From the NCBI RefSeq assembly GCF_013373865.1, contig NC_050467.1:21908996-21972995 (forward strand): DNA of 64,000 nt. The letters are read 5' to 3'. Position 1 is the first letter of the stretch. Each line of letters starts with the position of its first letter. The notes under the pieces are model-generated. The model had not been told where the DNA came from. It saw only the letters and a list, made by a program, of their open reading frames with translations, and did no database searches. A program made the translations under genes and the position numbers. Shown in pieces: positions 1 to 10,942 of the stretch. The stretch comes from Monomorium pharaonis (lineage: Eukaryota > Arthropoda > Insecta > Hymenoptera > Formicidae).

Positions 1-46
1 TAAATAATAACATATTCTTATAATAAATAATAACATATTCTTATAA
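1..46. repeat. 23-bp tandem duplication, AT-rich
   Basis: Two identical 23-bp copies (1-23 and 24-46) lie back to back, followed by the first five bases of a third. The unit starts TAAATAATAACATATTC. This is seen directly. It may be the end of a longer array cut by the window edge. Confidence 0.85.
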
Positions 47-1654
47 TAAATTTAAAATTTATCCCATAAGCAAAGAATACTCTTTTATGCTATTATAACT
101 TTCATTATAATGTAAAAAGAAAAGAAAAATATATTTTTTAAGTTTAAAGCAAGTGAATGAAGATAAAAAGTTAAAATTGTTCCACATCTAGCATTATGAT
201 ATCTTTTCCTTTCCTCTTATTTGCATAGGAAATAAAAAATTGCAGAAATCACAGAGATAAAAGTGAAAGAGCTTCGCGTGTGTGCGTGAATTCTACCACT
301 AAAAGTGAAATAGAACTGAAGGAATGCAATCTCTTCTCTGGTTTATATATAACCGCAGTTTTCGCGAGCTGACTCTCGTCGAGTTGCTGACATGTCTGTG
401 CAGTAACTGTGGCCTTTTATAATTAAAGCGTCATGTTCTGCGGCCGTAAACACGCCATTGCATTCTCGCGCACAGAAACGAGCGCGTGATGCACCGCGAC
501 GACATCTTCAACGTCGTACGCATCTCTCTTGTCTCGTGAATCGTTTCGCCAGTCCCAATCACATAACGACAATGGGCACTCGACAAGCGTACGTGGTTTG
601 TCGTTCGGAAATGCATTTGCGATATTTTTATTCTTCTTCGTACAGAGAATGCAATTTCTTTCGTTCCCTGTCGAGAACACGAGCGTGGGTTTCGAGAGAA
701 TTACTTGTTCTCCGCGCGTATTTACATCTCATTAAGATTGCGATTTTTCGATTAACGACACAGTGCGAAGTAAGAAAGAAAACACGAATGTGAGAAATTT
801 TTCAGTGAAACAATTGAGAAATTATTTCTAAATCGTTTCTCTTTTTCGCAAAAAAATTCCTTTAATTAAATATTTTTTAATTTGCACTAATAAATCCATT
901 TATTAAATTAAATTAAATTAAATTATTTGGATATACGTAATAAGCTTATACTCTTGTATAATGAATAATGAATGAGTAGCTATTATTAAGTATTAATTAT
1001 TAATTCACGCATCAATGATATTGGATTGGGATAAAATAAATGGCTCTTTCCTTTTACATTTGTTCCCCTCGTTATATTCGCTTTAAGGTCGCATTGTGTT
1101 CAATCAATCTTTGAAAAGTCGTTGCGTCAGGGTAGATAAAAAATACAATAAAATCTAGATAATGTCATATTCCATAATTTGATGCAGTTTTTATATAGAT
1201 GTAATTCGAATGCTTTCACGCTAGACGAAATGCAAGATGCGTCATTATCTTTACGAGGAATCATTTTCGTAATGTAACGCCCAGAAAGCAATTCCGAGGA
1301 TGTCACGTACGTCATGTGTAGGATTACATATAGGGTGTACGGTAATAGGAACATTTGGCGAATTGGACAATGTTCCTTGTCGAAGGTTGAAGTAATTTTC
1401 CTTGGTGAAAATTTAATAATTGGATGCCATCTGTCTTCTCCAAGCTTCAACATTAAATATTTCAGTAAATAAACATTTAAATTAACATCTCGTTAAAGTA
1501 ATGTCTACGTAAAATTGACTAAGAAGAGTTTGTTCGTGTCCTTGAAATTTGATTATTTCATCTGTCTTTTTAAAATTCTAAATCATAAGCGAGCAACCGT
1601 CTTCAATGTTTCGTTCAGAGAAAGATCGCTTCACTTTACAGTAGAAAATTTCTT
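47..1654. other. non-genic: AT-rich with one CpG-rich patch
   Basis: Mostly AT-rich, with a CpG-richer patch at about 430-740 that opens short frames on both strands at once. A (TTAAA)n run of about 4.5 copies lies at 903-925. A 108-codon frame on the minus strand (1127-1453) has no recognisable domain. The sequence ATAGGGTGTAC near 1331 resembles the ends of some insect transposons, but no matching element was delimited. Confidence 0.55.
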
Positions 1655-1675
1655 TCTCTCTCTCTCTCTCTCTCT
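1655..1675. repeat. (TC)n microsatellite
   Basis: An uninterrupted TC run of about 10.5 copies, inside a pyrimidine-rich stretch that starts near 1648. Confidence 0.95.
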
Positions 1676-3086
1676 ATTGCTGAGCACCCTGTATATATGT
1701 ACACACAGATGCGAATGTCCCATATGTCGAGAGAATTCAAAGAGTCCGTTTGTCCTCCCCGACCTTATTTCGAGCCTTCACCGACACTTCCGTCAGCCCC
1801 GACCCCCCCCAATCTCTGCTGGAGCCTTTGCACGTGCCAGTGAGGGGTTCCGCGTGACGAGTGTGTTGCCCTCGAAGAGGTTGGGGTACATGACGAGAGG
1901 CGGACCCCCGCGGAGAGAGATCTTCGAACGCGCCCGTATCTATCCGGGGCGCGAATGTCCGCTGACGTCGTCCCCTCGTTGCGTGAATTAACTCTGCTTC
2001 ACCGTCTAAGTGCTCCTACGAATCTCCCCCCCCCCCTCCTTTCCGACCCTTCACCATGACAGCGACTGGTTTACTTATTTCGCCGCGAGTTGGATGAAAT
2101 CGAATTTTGGCCTCACGGTCAAGCGTAATTAGATCGAGCAAGTTAACGACTAGGACACGCTTCACTCCGTCTGGCAATTACTGTTCTGAATTATAGAGAT
2201 ACAGATGGGTGGTAGAAAAAAAAATGTAAAAATACATTCTCAAGACGCGATTTGTCAGAAACCGAGAAAGACTTTTATTATATTGTTCAATTATTTTATA
2301 TTAAAATTATGATTCAATGTTCTATTACAACTACTAACAAAAATCTCTAATTGCAAGAATATTGATAAATGAAAATGTTACAAATATATATTCTCAACAT
2401 CATTAAAGAAAAGTGATAAACATATTATGCTGTAATTAATTTGTATTTTAATTATCTTAATAAATGCGTGCAGCTTTATTTTTTAAGATTAGAATTCAAA
2501 ATTATAATTTTTTGAATGTCATAATTCTAGTTTTATCGCAACAGTTTTATTATTTCAAAACAAAATTTTGGAACAGTGTTTCTTTTTTTTTTCATTGCAA
2601 GTATCTCACAAAACAGATAAAATACATAGTGACAGTGACAAATTTTGATTACTTGTGACGCGGGATTAACAGCATTTTAATTCGAAGTTTAATCACCTGG
2701 ACATGCAACCGTTGCAAAAAGTTGTTAAAAAGCTATGACAAATGACGTGCTCGCCATCAAACTTGCATAGGAGGAATTTTTGCGAGACAACTAACGACGC
2801 AGTCTGCCCAAACGAATTTTCCACTCGACATGTAATAATATTAAGGCGAGATAGAAAAAGAGAAAGGAAAAGAAAGAAAAGAGGGAAGAAAACTAATTAT
2901 TTCTCATTAATTCACATATAATGAGGAATAATTAGTTGCTTATTAACGATCAGTTTAATTTTTAGAAAATTAAAAATTCCAGCTTTTCCAATGCCCCATA
3001 CGAATTAAATATATACGTGAAATGTTTAAAAAAATTATATTTTCAAACTTTGAGTGGCCGAAACTTTGTCAATTTTGACTTTAGCG
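1676..3086. other. non-genic: CpG-rich block then AT-rich
   Basis: A CpG-rich block (about 1730-2060) ends in a run of eleven C (2026-2036). The 158-codon plus frame across it (1515-1991) has low-complexity content, including the translated TC repeat, and no domain. AT-rich DNA follows (2200-2660), then a mixed stretch (2690-2850) and a purine-rich tract near 2850-2890. No gene is seen. Confidence 0.55.
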
Positions 3087-3245
3087 CTTCGAGCATTAAG
3101 AGACATCGAAAGAACTCGTACGAGGGCAAACTGCAGTCCAACGAAAGATGCAAAATTCCGAAAAAAGTTTTGCATCTGAAGTAGTTTTTGTTGAAGTTTC
3201 GTTTGTCCCTGCACGAGTTCTTTCGATACCTCTTAATGCTCGAAG
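3087..3245. repeat. 159-bp foldback (long inverted repeat)
   Basis: The left arm (3087-3155) and right arm (3168-3245) are inverted copies around a 12-base spacer (3156-3167). The outer 33 bases match at 31 positions (CTTCGAGCATTAAGAG, two mismatches, ATCGAAAGAACTCGT). The inner ends pair perfectly through AGATGCAAAA/TTTTGCATCT. The middle is less similar and differs in length by about 9 bases. It could be a MITE-type foldback element or the gene for a hairpin RNA. Neither a target-site duplication nor a promoter could be identified. Confidence 0.85.
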
Positions 3246-5351
3246 ATTGTAAATCCCTGTTTTTCTTAATTTTATTATCTTCTTTTTCTACTTACAATTA
3301 AATTATATTTCGTTTTTGTTTAATATTTATAGAAATTTTACTCACAAAAAACGTATAACATGAACGTGTGTATAAAGAATAAATATATATTCGCAGTATG
3401 ATGTAAAGTATGGTTCGCAATATATTGAGCTCGAGTGCGGGTTTGTTAAACCTAAATAACTGTACGGCTCAGTTACTCCAGAGAACTAATAATTCTTGTA
3501 ATACCTTTTTAGCGATATAGCTCGTTATCTCATGTAAGCGATTAGATTAGTCGCAACGATAATATAGTATGTAGAGAAAAAGTGCAACATCAAATCGAGT
3601 CTCTAAAAAGTCCAGTTTTTTTTAATTTTAAACATTTTTAAAGATTCTTATATTATAATATAATTTTTGTCATCATTATACTTCGTATATATTTTATCGG
3701 TATAATGTTAAATACTGAATGCGATGGTAACGAGAGGAGTATAACCATGAAACGAGACGCCTGTCCTTTTTTGCCCATCGCAACGGCTGATTAAATCTCT
3801 CTGATTTATCGCACGAAATACGATGCGCGCGACGCATATTAACCCTTCCCACATGCTTTTTGATTCCCGTAGGACGATGAGCAGACCAGGGCTTTCCAGG
3901 GCTTCATCAATCGCTCGTAGAATCGCTCTCTTTTGTGCCCTCACGCTCCTCGATGAGAGTCGAGTTTAATCGCGGGAGATAAATAGTTGGAATGAATCCA
4001 AAGTGCGTACATACAAGGGTGCTGATGGATCAGTTTTCACCTCAAATGATGAATTTCTAAACGCGAGTTATTAACTGACGAACTGATTCTAGTAAAAGCG
4101 AAGCTTGATATACTGACGATCTAAACGTGTAAATCATTTATTACTCAATTCTATTGAAAATATATTTCTTACAGGTAAAAATAAATTTAAAAATTTAGCA
4201 TTTTATTGATTAAAAATTTGTTCACTATCAATTATATAAAATAAAATATGCCACGACAAATAAAGATTTATACAACAAAATATTCCTTTCTTCTACTAAA
4301 TTATCTATTTTAATTTTTATCGTTTTTGTTAGTTCTGTATAATTCTTTCAAATATATTGTATAACTATAAATAAATCTAACAAAACTTTCAATATGCATA
4401 ATACATTTCGTCTTCAAGTCTGATCCTTCAAGGATTGAATCGACAGAATGAAACGCATGTGGCCTCGTCGTATTCGATCTTCTCTGATAGCGTCGTTCAT
4501 ATATACGATATTTACATACGATATGGCATCCGAAATGCGCATTCACCATTAAATACGATCGTCGATTCTAATCTCTGGTTTATACGCATGTATAATATAC
4601 GAAATATTTTATATTTAACACACAAGTAAATTTCGTATCAAATAGTGAACGCTAATCGTCATTTTAAGAGTATGATACATTTCTTTAGTATCTTAATTAT
4701 CCAAGATGTTTAATGGAGAAAATTAAAAAGTAGTAATGTCTTTATAGTGTATGATGTTATCTATATATATTAATAATTAATTTAATAAAATTAATATTTC
4801 TTTATAAGCTACATATTAGTTATACTAATATACCTAAAATTTCTATTTTTAAATAAGACAAAAATTGAGATTAAAAACACAATAATAATATTTAATAACC
4901 GAAAGAAGAATCTTATTACTTATTAATTAGAAATCTGATTCAACCGGTCTATACAAAAACAGAATCAAAAATCTTATCTATCGAACGTTCCCAGCTATAA
5001 AAAAAAACTTGAATCCTTATTATAATAAATACAAATTATGCTCGTTTTCATCTAAAAACGCACTCATTTATATATGCATTAATATAATCAAATAACTTTT
5101 TTAGTATAATAATTAAAAATAATCAACAATTTTAATACTTAATATCAGAAATGTTGCAGACTTTTAATTTATAATGGTTACAGTTTTATTGGAGTCGACT
5201 ACCATAATTACATCACGTACTTGATGCAATTCCTCGATTCGTTTATCGTGATATTGACTGATGGTCCTGAAAGTCCCTCCTACGAAGGCGGTAATTATTA
5301 CTCAGAACCGTGCAATAAATTCATTATATCAGATGTCCATCGTTTAAGGAT

Positions 5352-5354
<3 letters not shown>
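3246..5354. other. non-genic, AT-rich
   Basis: Largely AT-rich. A mixed patch at about 3700-3990 carries a 78-codon minus frame without recognisable features. 4130-5220 is very AT-rich with short homopolymers. No splice-framed exon or RNA gene was seen. Confidence 0.55.

Positions 5355-5385
<31 letters not shown>
5355..5385. repeat. (TC)n microsatellite
   Basis: A TC run of about 15.5 copies, continuing as an impure pyrimidine tract to about 5405. It is the longest uninterrupted dinucleotide run in the window. Confidence 0.95.
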
Positions 5386-5394
<9 letters not shown>

Positions 5395-8133
5395 CCTCCC
5401 TTTCTTTACATTAAAGTTTATTCGCTCGCACGGGGGCAATCTAAAAGTCGTAATTCAGGCGACCATTTGATCCTGTCATTGAGAAAAGTGGCGGGAATCG
5501 TGCGGGCCACATAATTCTTGCATTTGAATGTCGTGAGTAGAAAGATAGAGAGCGGAAGTAAGAGAGAAAGAGAGAAAGATATAGAGAACAACACATACAT
5601 GTTCGAATTAATCGTAAATTACGACGCGTTTCCGCGCTGGACAAATTATTTATAGCTGACTCGACTTACGCGAGCATTTTTTCGCATCATGCCGATGCGA
5701 CGAGAGAATGCGGCTATAAAATTCTACACTTTCGTCCATCAGCCAAGTGCCACTCGGTATACGCGATCGCTCGCTGTCGTTATACCGAAGATATAAATAA
5801 CGAATTTACGACCGTGCGCATTAAATTCTAGTAAATCATAAAATTCAACGTGCGCTGCGGTTCCAGTGTTACATTGTGCAAAAAGGTAATTTATTCTATT
5901 GGTTATCAATGCAAGCCCGACGATTTGCGGGTAATTTTCTCTCATAATTATTTCGCTGGCCATTGCTGATAACAATTACTAGACCAATTTAAGAAATTAT
6001 CGACCAAGCTGCTGTGATTAAATAAATAGAGAACAAATTCCTTCAATAAAATTAGATAAAACATATATTTTTATTATTTTTATGGCAGATATACAAAAAC
6101 TGAATAAATAGTATATTAAATAATTACTCTAAGATACAACAAATTATAGATATATTTCTTTTACTATTAACATGCAGCAATAATTCAAACATCTATCTCG
6201 AATTGTCATTAATTAATAAAACCTTTTAACACTTAATATTCCTTTCTTCACATTTTGTTTATAAAAAGATATTATAAAATCTATTTTAATCTGTCTTTTT
6301 ATTTTATTTTATTTTATTAATAAAGATTCTATTTTTTGTAAAAAGATTACCAATATTCTTTTATCAATAAAACTGATTGAATTATAATATGTTTTTTAAG
6401 AAAAAAGCGGTACAAAGGGTTTAGTTGGGATTACGTGATGTCGCAGTCCACCTCGTAATGACTGTAATACGAGTGACGTAACTCTAATACCGTTCATATA
6501 TATACATGCACACACGTATATCTGCTAATCACGCTTTGGCAGAACGGAAAGGAAACGTCGCTTTTCACATCTACGCTTCAATGGCGATCGTCAGACTCGC
6601 CGTTAGGATCTACCGTTCAAACCCGTTCGGCCGTGTTGTCCGTCAAAAGAGTACGATCGCTATTTACGACTGAAAGACCTTTCACACAACGAGCCCATAC
6701 ACACGAGCATACATGGTGCAGAAACCTCGACAAAAGCTAATTAACGATATATCGCTCCGCGCCATGTCAGGTTGAGACACCCACGCCGCCTGCTCGGGTT
6801 CCTCTCGGAAGAAGACCGGGTCTTCGCCACAGGGTGAGCAAAAGAGAGGGGGAGAGAGAAAGAGGAAGAGGGAGAAACGAGCCATGGAATACAATGGTTG
6901 ACACTGTGAACTCCCCGTTGTCGGTTTGATTTTATTGCAACCTTAACTCCGGTGCCCCCGGTCGAGTCGTCCGAGTTCGTCCGCGGGCTTTAGTTGCACC
7001 TCTCGTGGCGTTTACGCCTCTTATATGGCTGCGTTATCGTCTTATCTTGTTGCATTTTATTTTTCACCGGGGTAAACAAGCAAGCTACGTAACCGCGTTA
7101 CATCCCGCGATCATGTTCTTCCTTCCGCTTTTTCCTTGCGCTTTTTGCCCGAGGCTTTTTTATTAGCTTTATTTTACCCTCTTTGAGAGAAAATAAGATG
7201 TTTCGCGTATAATCATAACCATGTCACATTATACGCGTGAATAGCTTCTCTTGCATCCAACTTTCTTTTCCTTTGCTTTAGTTTATCTGTATCTTTTTTG
7301 TGTGTACGTTTTAACGAAATAAGCGAAATAAATGAACCCAAGTTTCTTTGCACGCATACTTTTTTCCATTTTCTTTTGTAAAATGCGGATTGTTAATGTT
7401 ACTTTATTTTTTTTACGAATAAATAAACAGAGACGATGATAACTATGTCACATTGTGTTGCATCGGTGCGTATTTATTAAATTGCATCATATACAAACAC
7501 CGGAAAGCAGCGTTCGCCGATATCATCGGTTTCATTCATTAACGTAATTATTTTTGCTTCCGCTATTTGCATTATAAACTTAATATTGCGATTTAATGTG
7601 ATCAGCCACGCTCATTGCGTGCATATTCATTTACATAAAACGCTACATACGCGAGCGCACGCAATATATTCGTGCGAAAATTCAATAATGCCACATGTGC
7701 CAGTCACTCGCAAGTAGTCAAAAATTAACCGAATTGCTCTGGTCAAAACTGTTGGGCAAAAAGCCGCTGAGTTTGAAATAAAGTGAAAAATAAAGAGAGA
7801 ACGAAATTCTATTACCCGCGGCATTACTCGCAAAAATTGCGCCGGCTTCTATTTCGGCGGCAGAGTTGCATTTGGAAACTCCCGGGAACGGCACACGCGG
7901 GCAACAGTCGTATCTACTCGGGGTTTTCATTCGCAGCCGGTCAATGACATCATCGTGCACTTATCGCGCGTCTACCCGAATAAAAGCGCGCGCTCGCGCA
8001 ACGGGGGCGCAATAATAAAAACTAATATTCCCTTTAGAGCGGGGCTATTGTTCGACGTTCTCGACGGCGCGGCGCCGCGTCGGTCGAGCCGCCTTTCGTC
8101 CGCGAAAAACGGAAGAGAGCGAATTCGTTCCAG
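5386..8133. other. non-genic: CpG-rich blocks around an AT-rich core
   Basis: CpG-richer DNA at about 5640-5960, AT-rich DNA at 5990-6400, then CpG-rich DNA at 6420-7120 and 7480-8130. The last part is dense in CG dinucleotides and has overlapping short frames on both strands, typical of chance openness. Homeodomain-type TAAT/ATTA cores are frequent in the 5640-5960 and 7480-7640 parts. This allows regulatory use but does not prove it. Confidence 0.5.
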
Positions 8134-8156
8134 GCATGTACCACGCCGGTACATGC
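8134..8156. repeat. perfect 9-bp hairpin
   Basis: GCATGTACC (8134-8142), a five-base loop ACGCC and GGTACATGC (8148-8156) form a perfect stem-loop inside a CpG-rich block. Function unknown. Confidence 0.8.
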
Positions 8157-9898
8157 AGATCCTAGATAGAGAACGAGGCTGTTGCCAGCAAATGCATTGC
8201 GCCTCTTCATGGTTCTCCAACGCGGAGAGGATGTCGTTGCCTTAAGGCAAATTCACACGGTGTATTGTCGGTGTATTGTCATGTAAGTTGTTAAAAAGTG
8301 AAAGGAGAAATAAATAAAGAAAAGAAAAAATCAAAAATAAAATCAAAGAAAGTTGTTAATTTGATTAAATTTTTCAAGTTGATGAGTAAAAAGTCAAGTA
8401 AGCAACAATAGAAAATATAGATATAAAAAATAAATATCTAAAATATTTTGAATACGGAAATAAATGGATAATTCTCTTATATCTTGACAGTGAAAATTTT
8501 CCATTCTTTGTAATCAATATACAAAGTTTCATTAGTATAAAATAATAATCTTTTTAACATATATCTATAGTGTTGAAATCGCGGCACAATCTCTTTTCGA
8601 TGTGAAAAAAACGTTTCTAACAGTTAAAAAAAATTATTCAACATAATTAAACAATTTTGCGAGTACAATTTACGATCCACTGCTCCTCCTCTTTAAACAA
8701 TTCATCTAGGAGTAATTGTGGAGCCGTAAGCGGCATGAATTCGCCTTTATGCAGATTGCTCTACCACTCTGGTTGCTCGAAAGTTTCTGATAAATACGCC
8801 AAGATGCTCGCGAAAGCCACGGCCACTGCAACGTAAATGGCATCAAGAAGAGACGGTGAGGGTGGCGAGGAAGAAGGAAGGAGAGAAGAGCCGGTAACCT
8901 GGCATCGGCGAACCACGGGGGGTTATTGTTCCAGGAGTACACACAAGGAAAGTACACGGCGGGATTCGCCGTTTCGCGAAACACACAGTACGGTTCGTTA
9001 TTAATTTCCGTGGCACTCTCTCGTTAAGTATTCTTGGTCCGCGCTACCCGCAAGCGGGCCCTCCGGGACGTTTAACGCCCGGAAAGGTGATTTTCCCTCG
9101 CGACGCGCGATGCTTTTACGTCGCGGAAAAGATAAAACTCGGTAATCCCGGAGGTAAGGAAGGTGAGCTTTGTAAGACTTTGCTTTCCACGTAATCTTGT
9201 TAATTCGAACGTGGCAGCAATAAAGACGATGCTGAAATGAATAACGCGGCGAGCGTTGCAATAAATACTGAGATTTCAACAAATCAAACTGATAAGTGTT
9301 TAGATATCAGAGAGCATCTGTTTTTACAATACGGCATCGTAAAAGTCTTGAAAATCTCTCGGTACAAATTTAAAACAAATTAAAAGTTGCTAATTAGTTA
9401 CTCATCTAATTTAAGAAAGACAATTTATCTTGATATTTTTACATCCTACGTCAATTTCAAAAGTTTTTTCTAAAAAAAAAATTTAGGTGCTTTTAATAAA
9501 CATCTACACATTTTTTTTGCCATGGATTGAATTAATATTTTTTGTTCTTTGTATTTGGACAAGCGCAAATTCGTAAGAGACAGTATTATACATAAGAAAC
9601 TAAATAGGTAATGTTAAGCGCAGGCGAACGATAGTCTCGCCGGTGAATGTACTGAAGCCTGCGGTTTGTTCACCGAAGCGGATGATACGTCAATATGACT
9701 GCATCTAAAACTAAATGACTGTCTTCGGGAACGAGTCGCGTTTCTCTGGTGCCGAGAAGAACAGCTTTGTCGGAGTCGCGGAACTTTGAACTTTGCGGTT
9801 ATTAATTTCCACGTCTACCCTTGAAGCGCACTCTCGCGTATATTTGCTCATAGACGACATTCAACGTCGTTCCGGTAAGGATGAATTTCCTTTTCAAA
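8157..9898. other. non-genic mosaic
   Basis: An 11-bp unit GGTGTATTGTC is repeated twice in tandem at 8259-8280. 8290-8680 is AT-rich, 8690-9290 CpG-rich, 9300-9600 AT-rich and 9610-9890 mixed. The minus-strand frames of 92 and 93 codons in the CpG-rich part show no domain. GTAAGG at 9164 looks like a donor site, but no acceptor-framed open exon precedes it. Confidence 0.5.
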
Positions 9899-9943
9899 CA
9901 AGTGCTCTCACACGAGAGCACTTGCTACTCTCGAACGAGAGTA
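9899..9943. repeat. two adjacent perfect hairpins
   Basis: Stem 1 is CAAGTGCTCT (9899-9908) with AGAGCACTTG (9915-9924) around a six-base loop. One base later stem 2 is TACTCTCG (9926-9933) with CGAGAGTA (9936-9943) around AA. Both stems are perfect. Two such stems side by side in non-AT-rich DNA are unlikely by chance, but no function can be assigned. Confidence 0.85.
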
Positions 9944-10807
9944 CAATTTTCCAACCTCTCGTTTGGCCGAGGCCGATTGCCGTTTGGAGTTGATTTTCTA
10001 TATTAGACGAGCTCTCTCTTTTCTCATGAATGTGGAATGTAACTTAAAACGTACATGGACGCATGTGTGCACAGAGCAACCTCGTATTTGCTTTTAAATT
10101 CTTTGAGTACTTTTGAATTTTTTATAAAGTTTAACGAATCCAAGGTACGTTGTAAATAATGAATCTTGCACGTAATAAGAAATTTAATCATTAATTGTTT
10201 TATATGTATCCTTATATTCTTATAAATTCTTATAAATTCATTTAACAAAAATAAGAACTTAAAAATTATTATAATTAACATAATTATAATTTGAGCACAA
10301 TGTATTTCGTTAAAGTTTATATTATACCTTTCACTGGATGCAAAATCAGCCAACAATGGTCGTATGTTTTTCAAGTACACCCGGTATAAATGCACCTAAT
10401 TTAATACTGTCTTGCACTATGAATTCATGATCACGCGCGCGCAGCAATGAACGCGAAAATTTCATCGTCTAGCAAAGCGCCGAGATCAATTTCGAGAAAA
10501 TCACTTTTGCATAATTGAGCATTTTTCAGGGAGGGGACGAGCATCGGACGAGCACGCTAATACGAGTTCATAAATTATAAATATCGAGCGGCGTGCCCGC
10601 GCAAAAGGGAGAGGGAAAGGGTTCAGAGAAATTGACTTTTGTACGGGACGAGAAAATTTGCAAACTTCGCGTTTGTTCGATTATTCTCTGCTAAGTTTAA
10701 GATTGCAAAAGTACTGAAAGATACATATGCATATGATTAAGAAGTAATTATTGTATTCATAAAACTATTCGAATGTATGATTACATCAAATTTTCATTCT
10801 CAAAAAT
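9944..10807. other. non-genic: mixed, AT-rich centre
   Basis: AT-rich at 10080-10340, with a small perfect inverted repeat at 10268-10290 (nine-base arms, five-base loop). CpG-richer at 10420-10650. A 123-codon minus frame (10024-10395) is AT-driven, rich in Ile/Lys/Asn, and has no recognisable domain. Confidence 0.5.
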
Positions 10808-10942
10808 AACATATTATATTAACATATTAACATATTATATCATATATCATATATCGTATTATATCATATTATATCATATTATATTATATCATTATTTACA
10901 TATTATATTAACATATTATATTAACATATTAACATATTATAT
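10808..10942. repeat. AT-rich irregular tandem array
   Basis: About 135 bp made only of variants of ACATATTA and ATATCATATT. Units of 8-10 bases alternate in short runs. The open frame across it encodes a Tyr/Ile/Leu-rich low-complexity string and is not taken as a gene. Confidence 0.9.

Noticed and set aside
1331..1700. GGGTGTAC and CACCCTGTATA as two ends of one transposon
   Set aside because: The inward similarity is too short, and the right end borders a microsatellite. A unit cannot be defined.
1515..1991. 158-codon plus frame
   Set aside because: Part of it is the translated TC repeat and the rest has no domain. The frame begins in AT-rich DNA without a good start context.
6612..6628. 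GTTCAAACCC as a tRNA B box
   Set aside because: No A box or cloverleaf partner could be found upstream.
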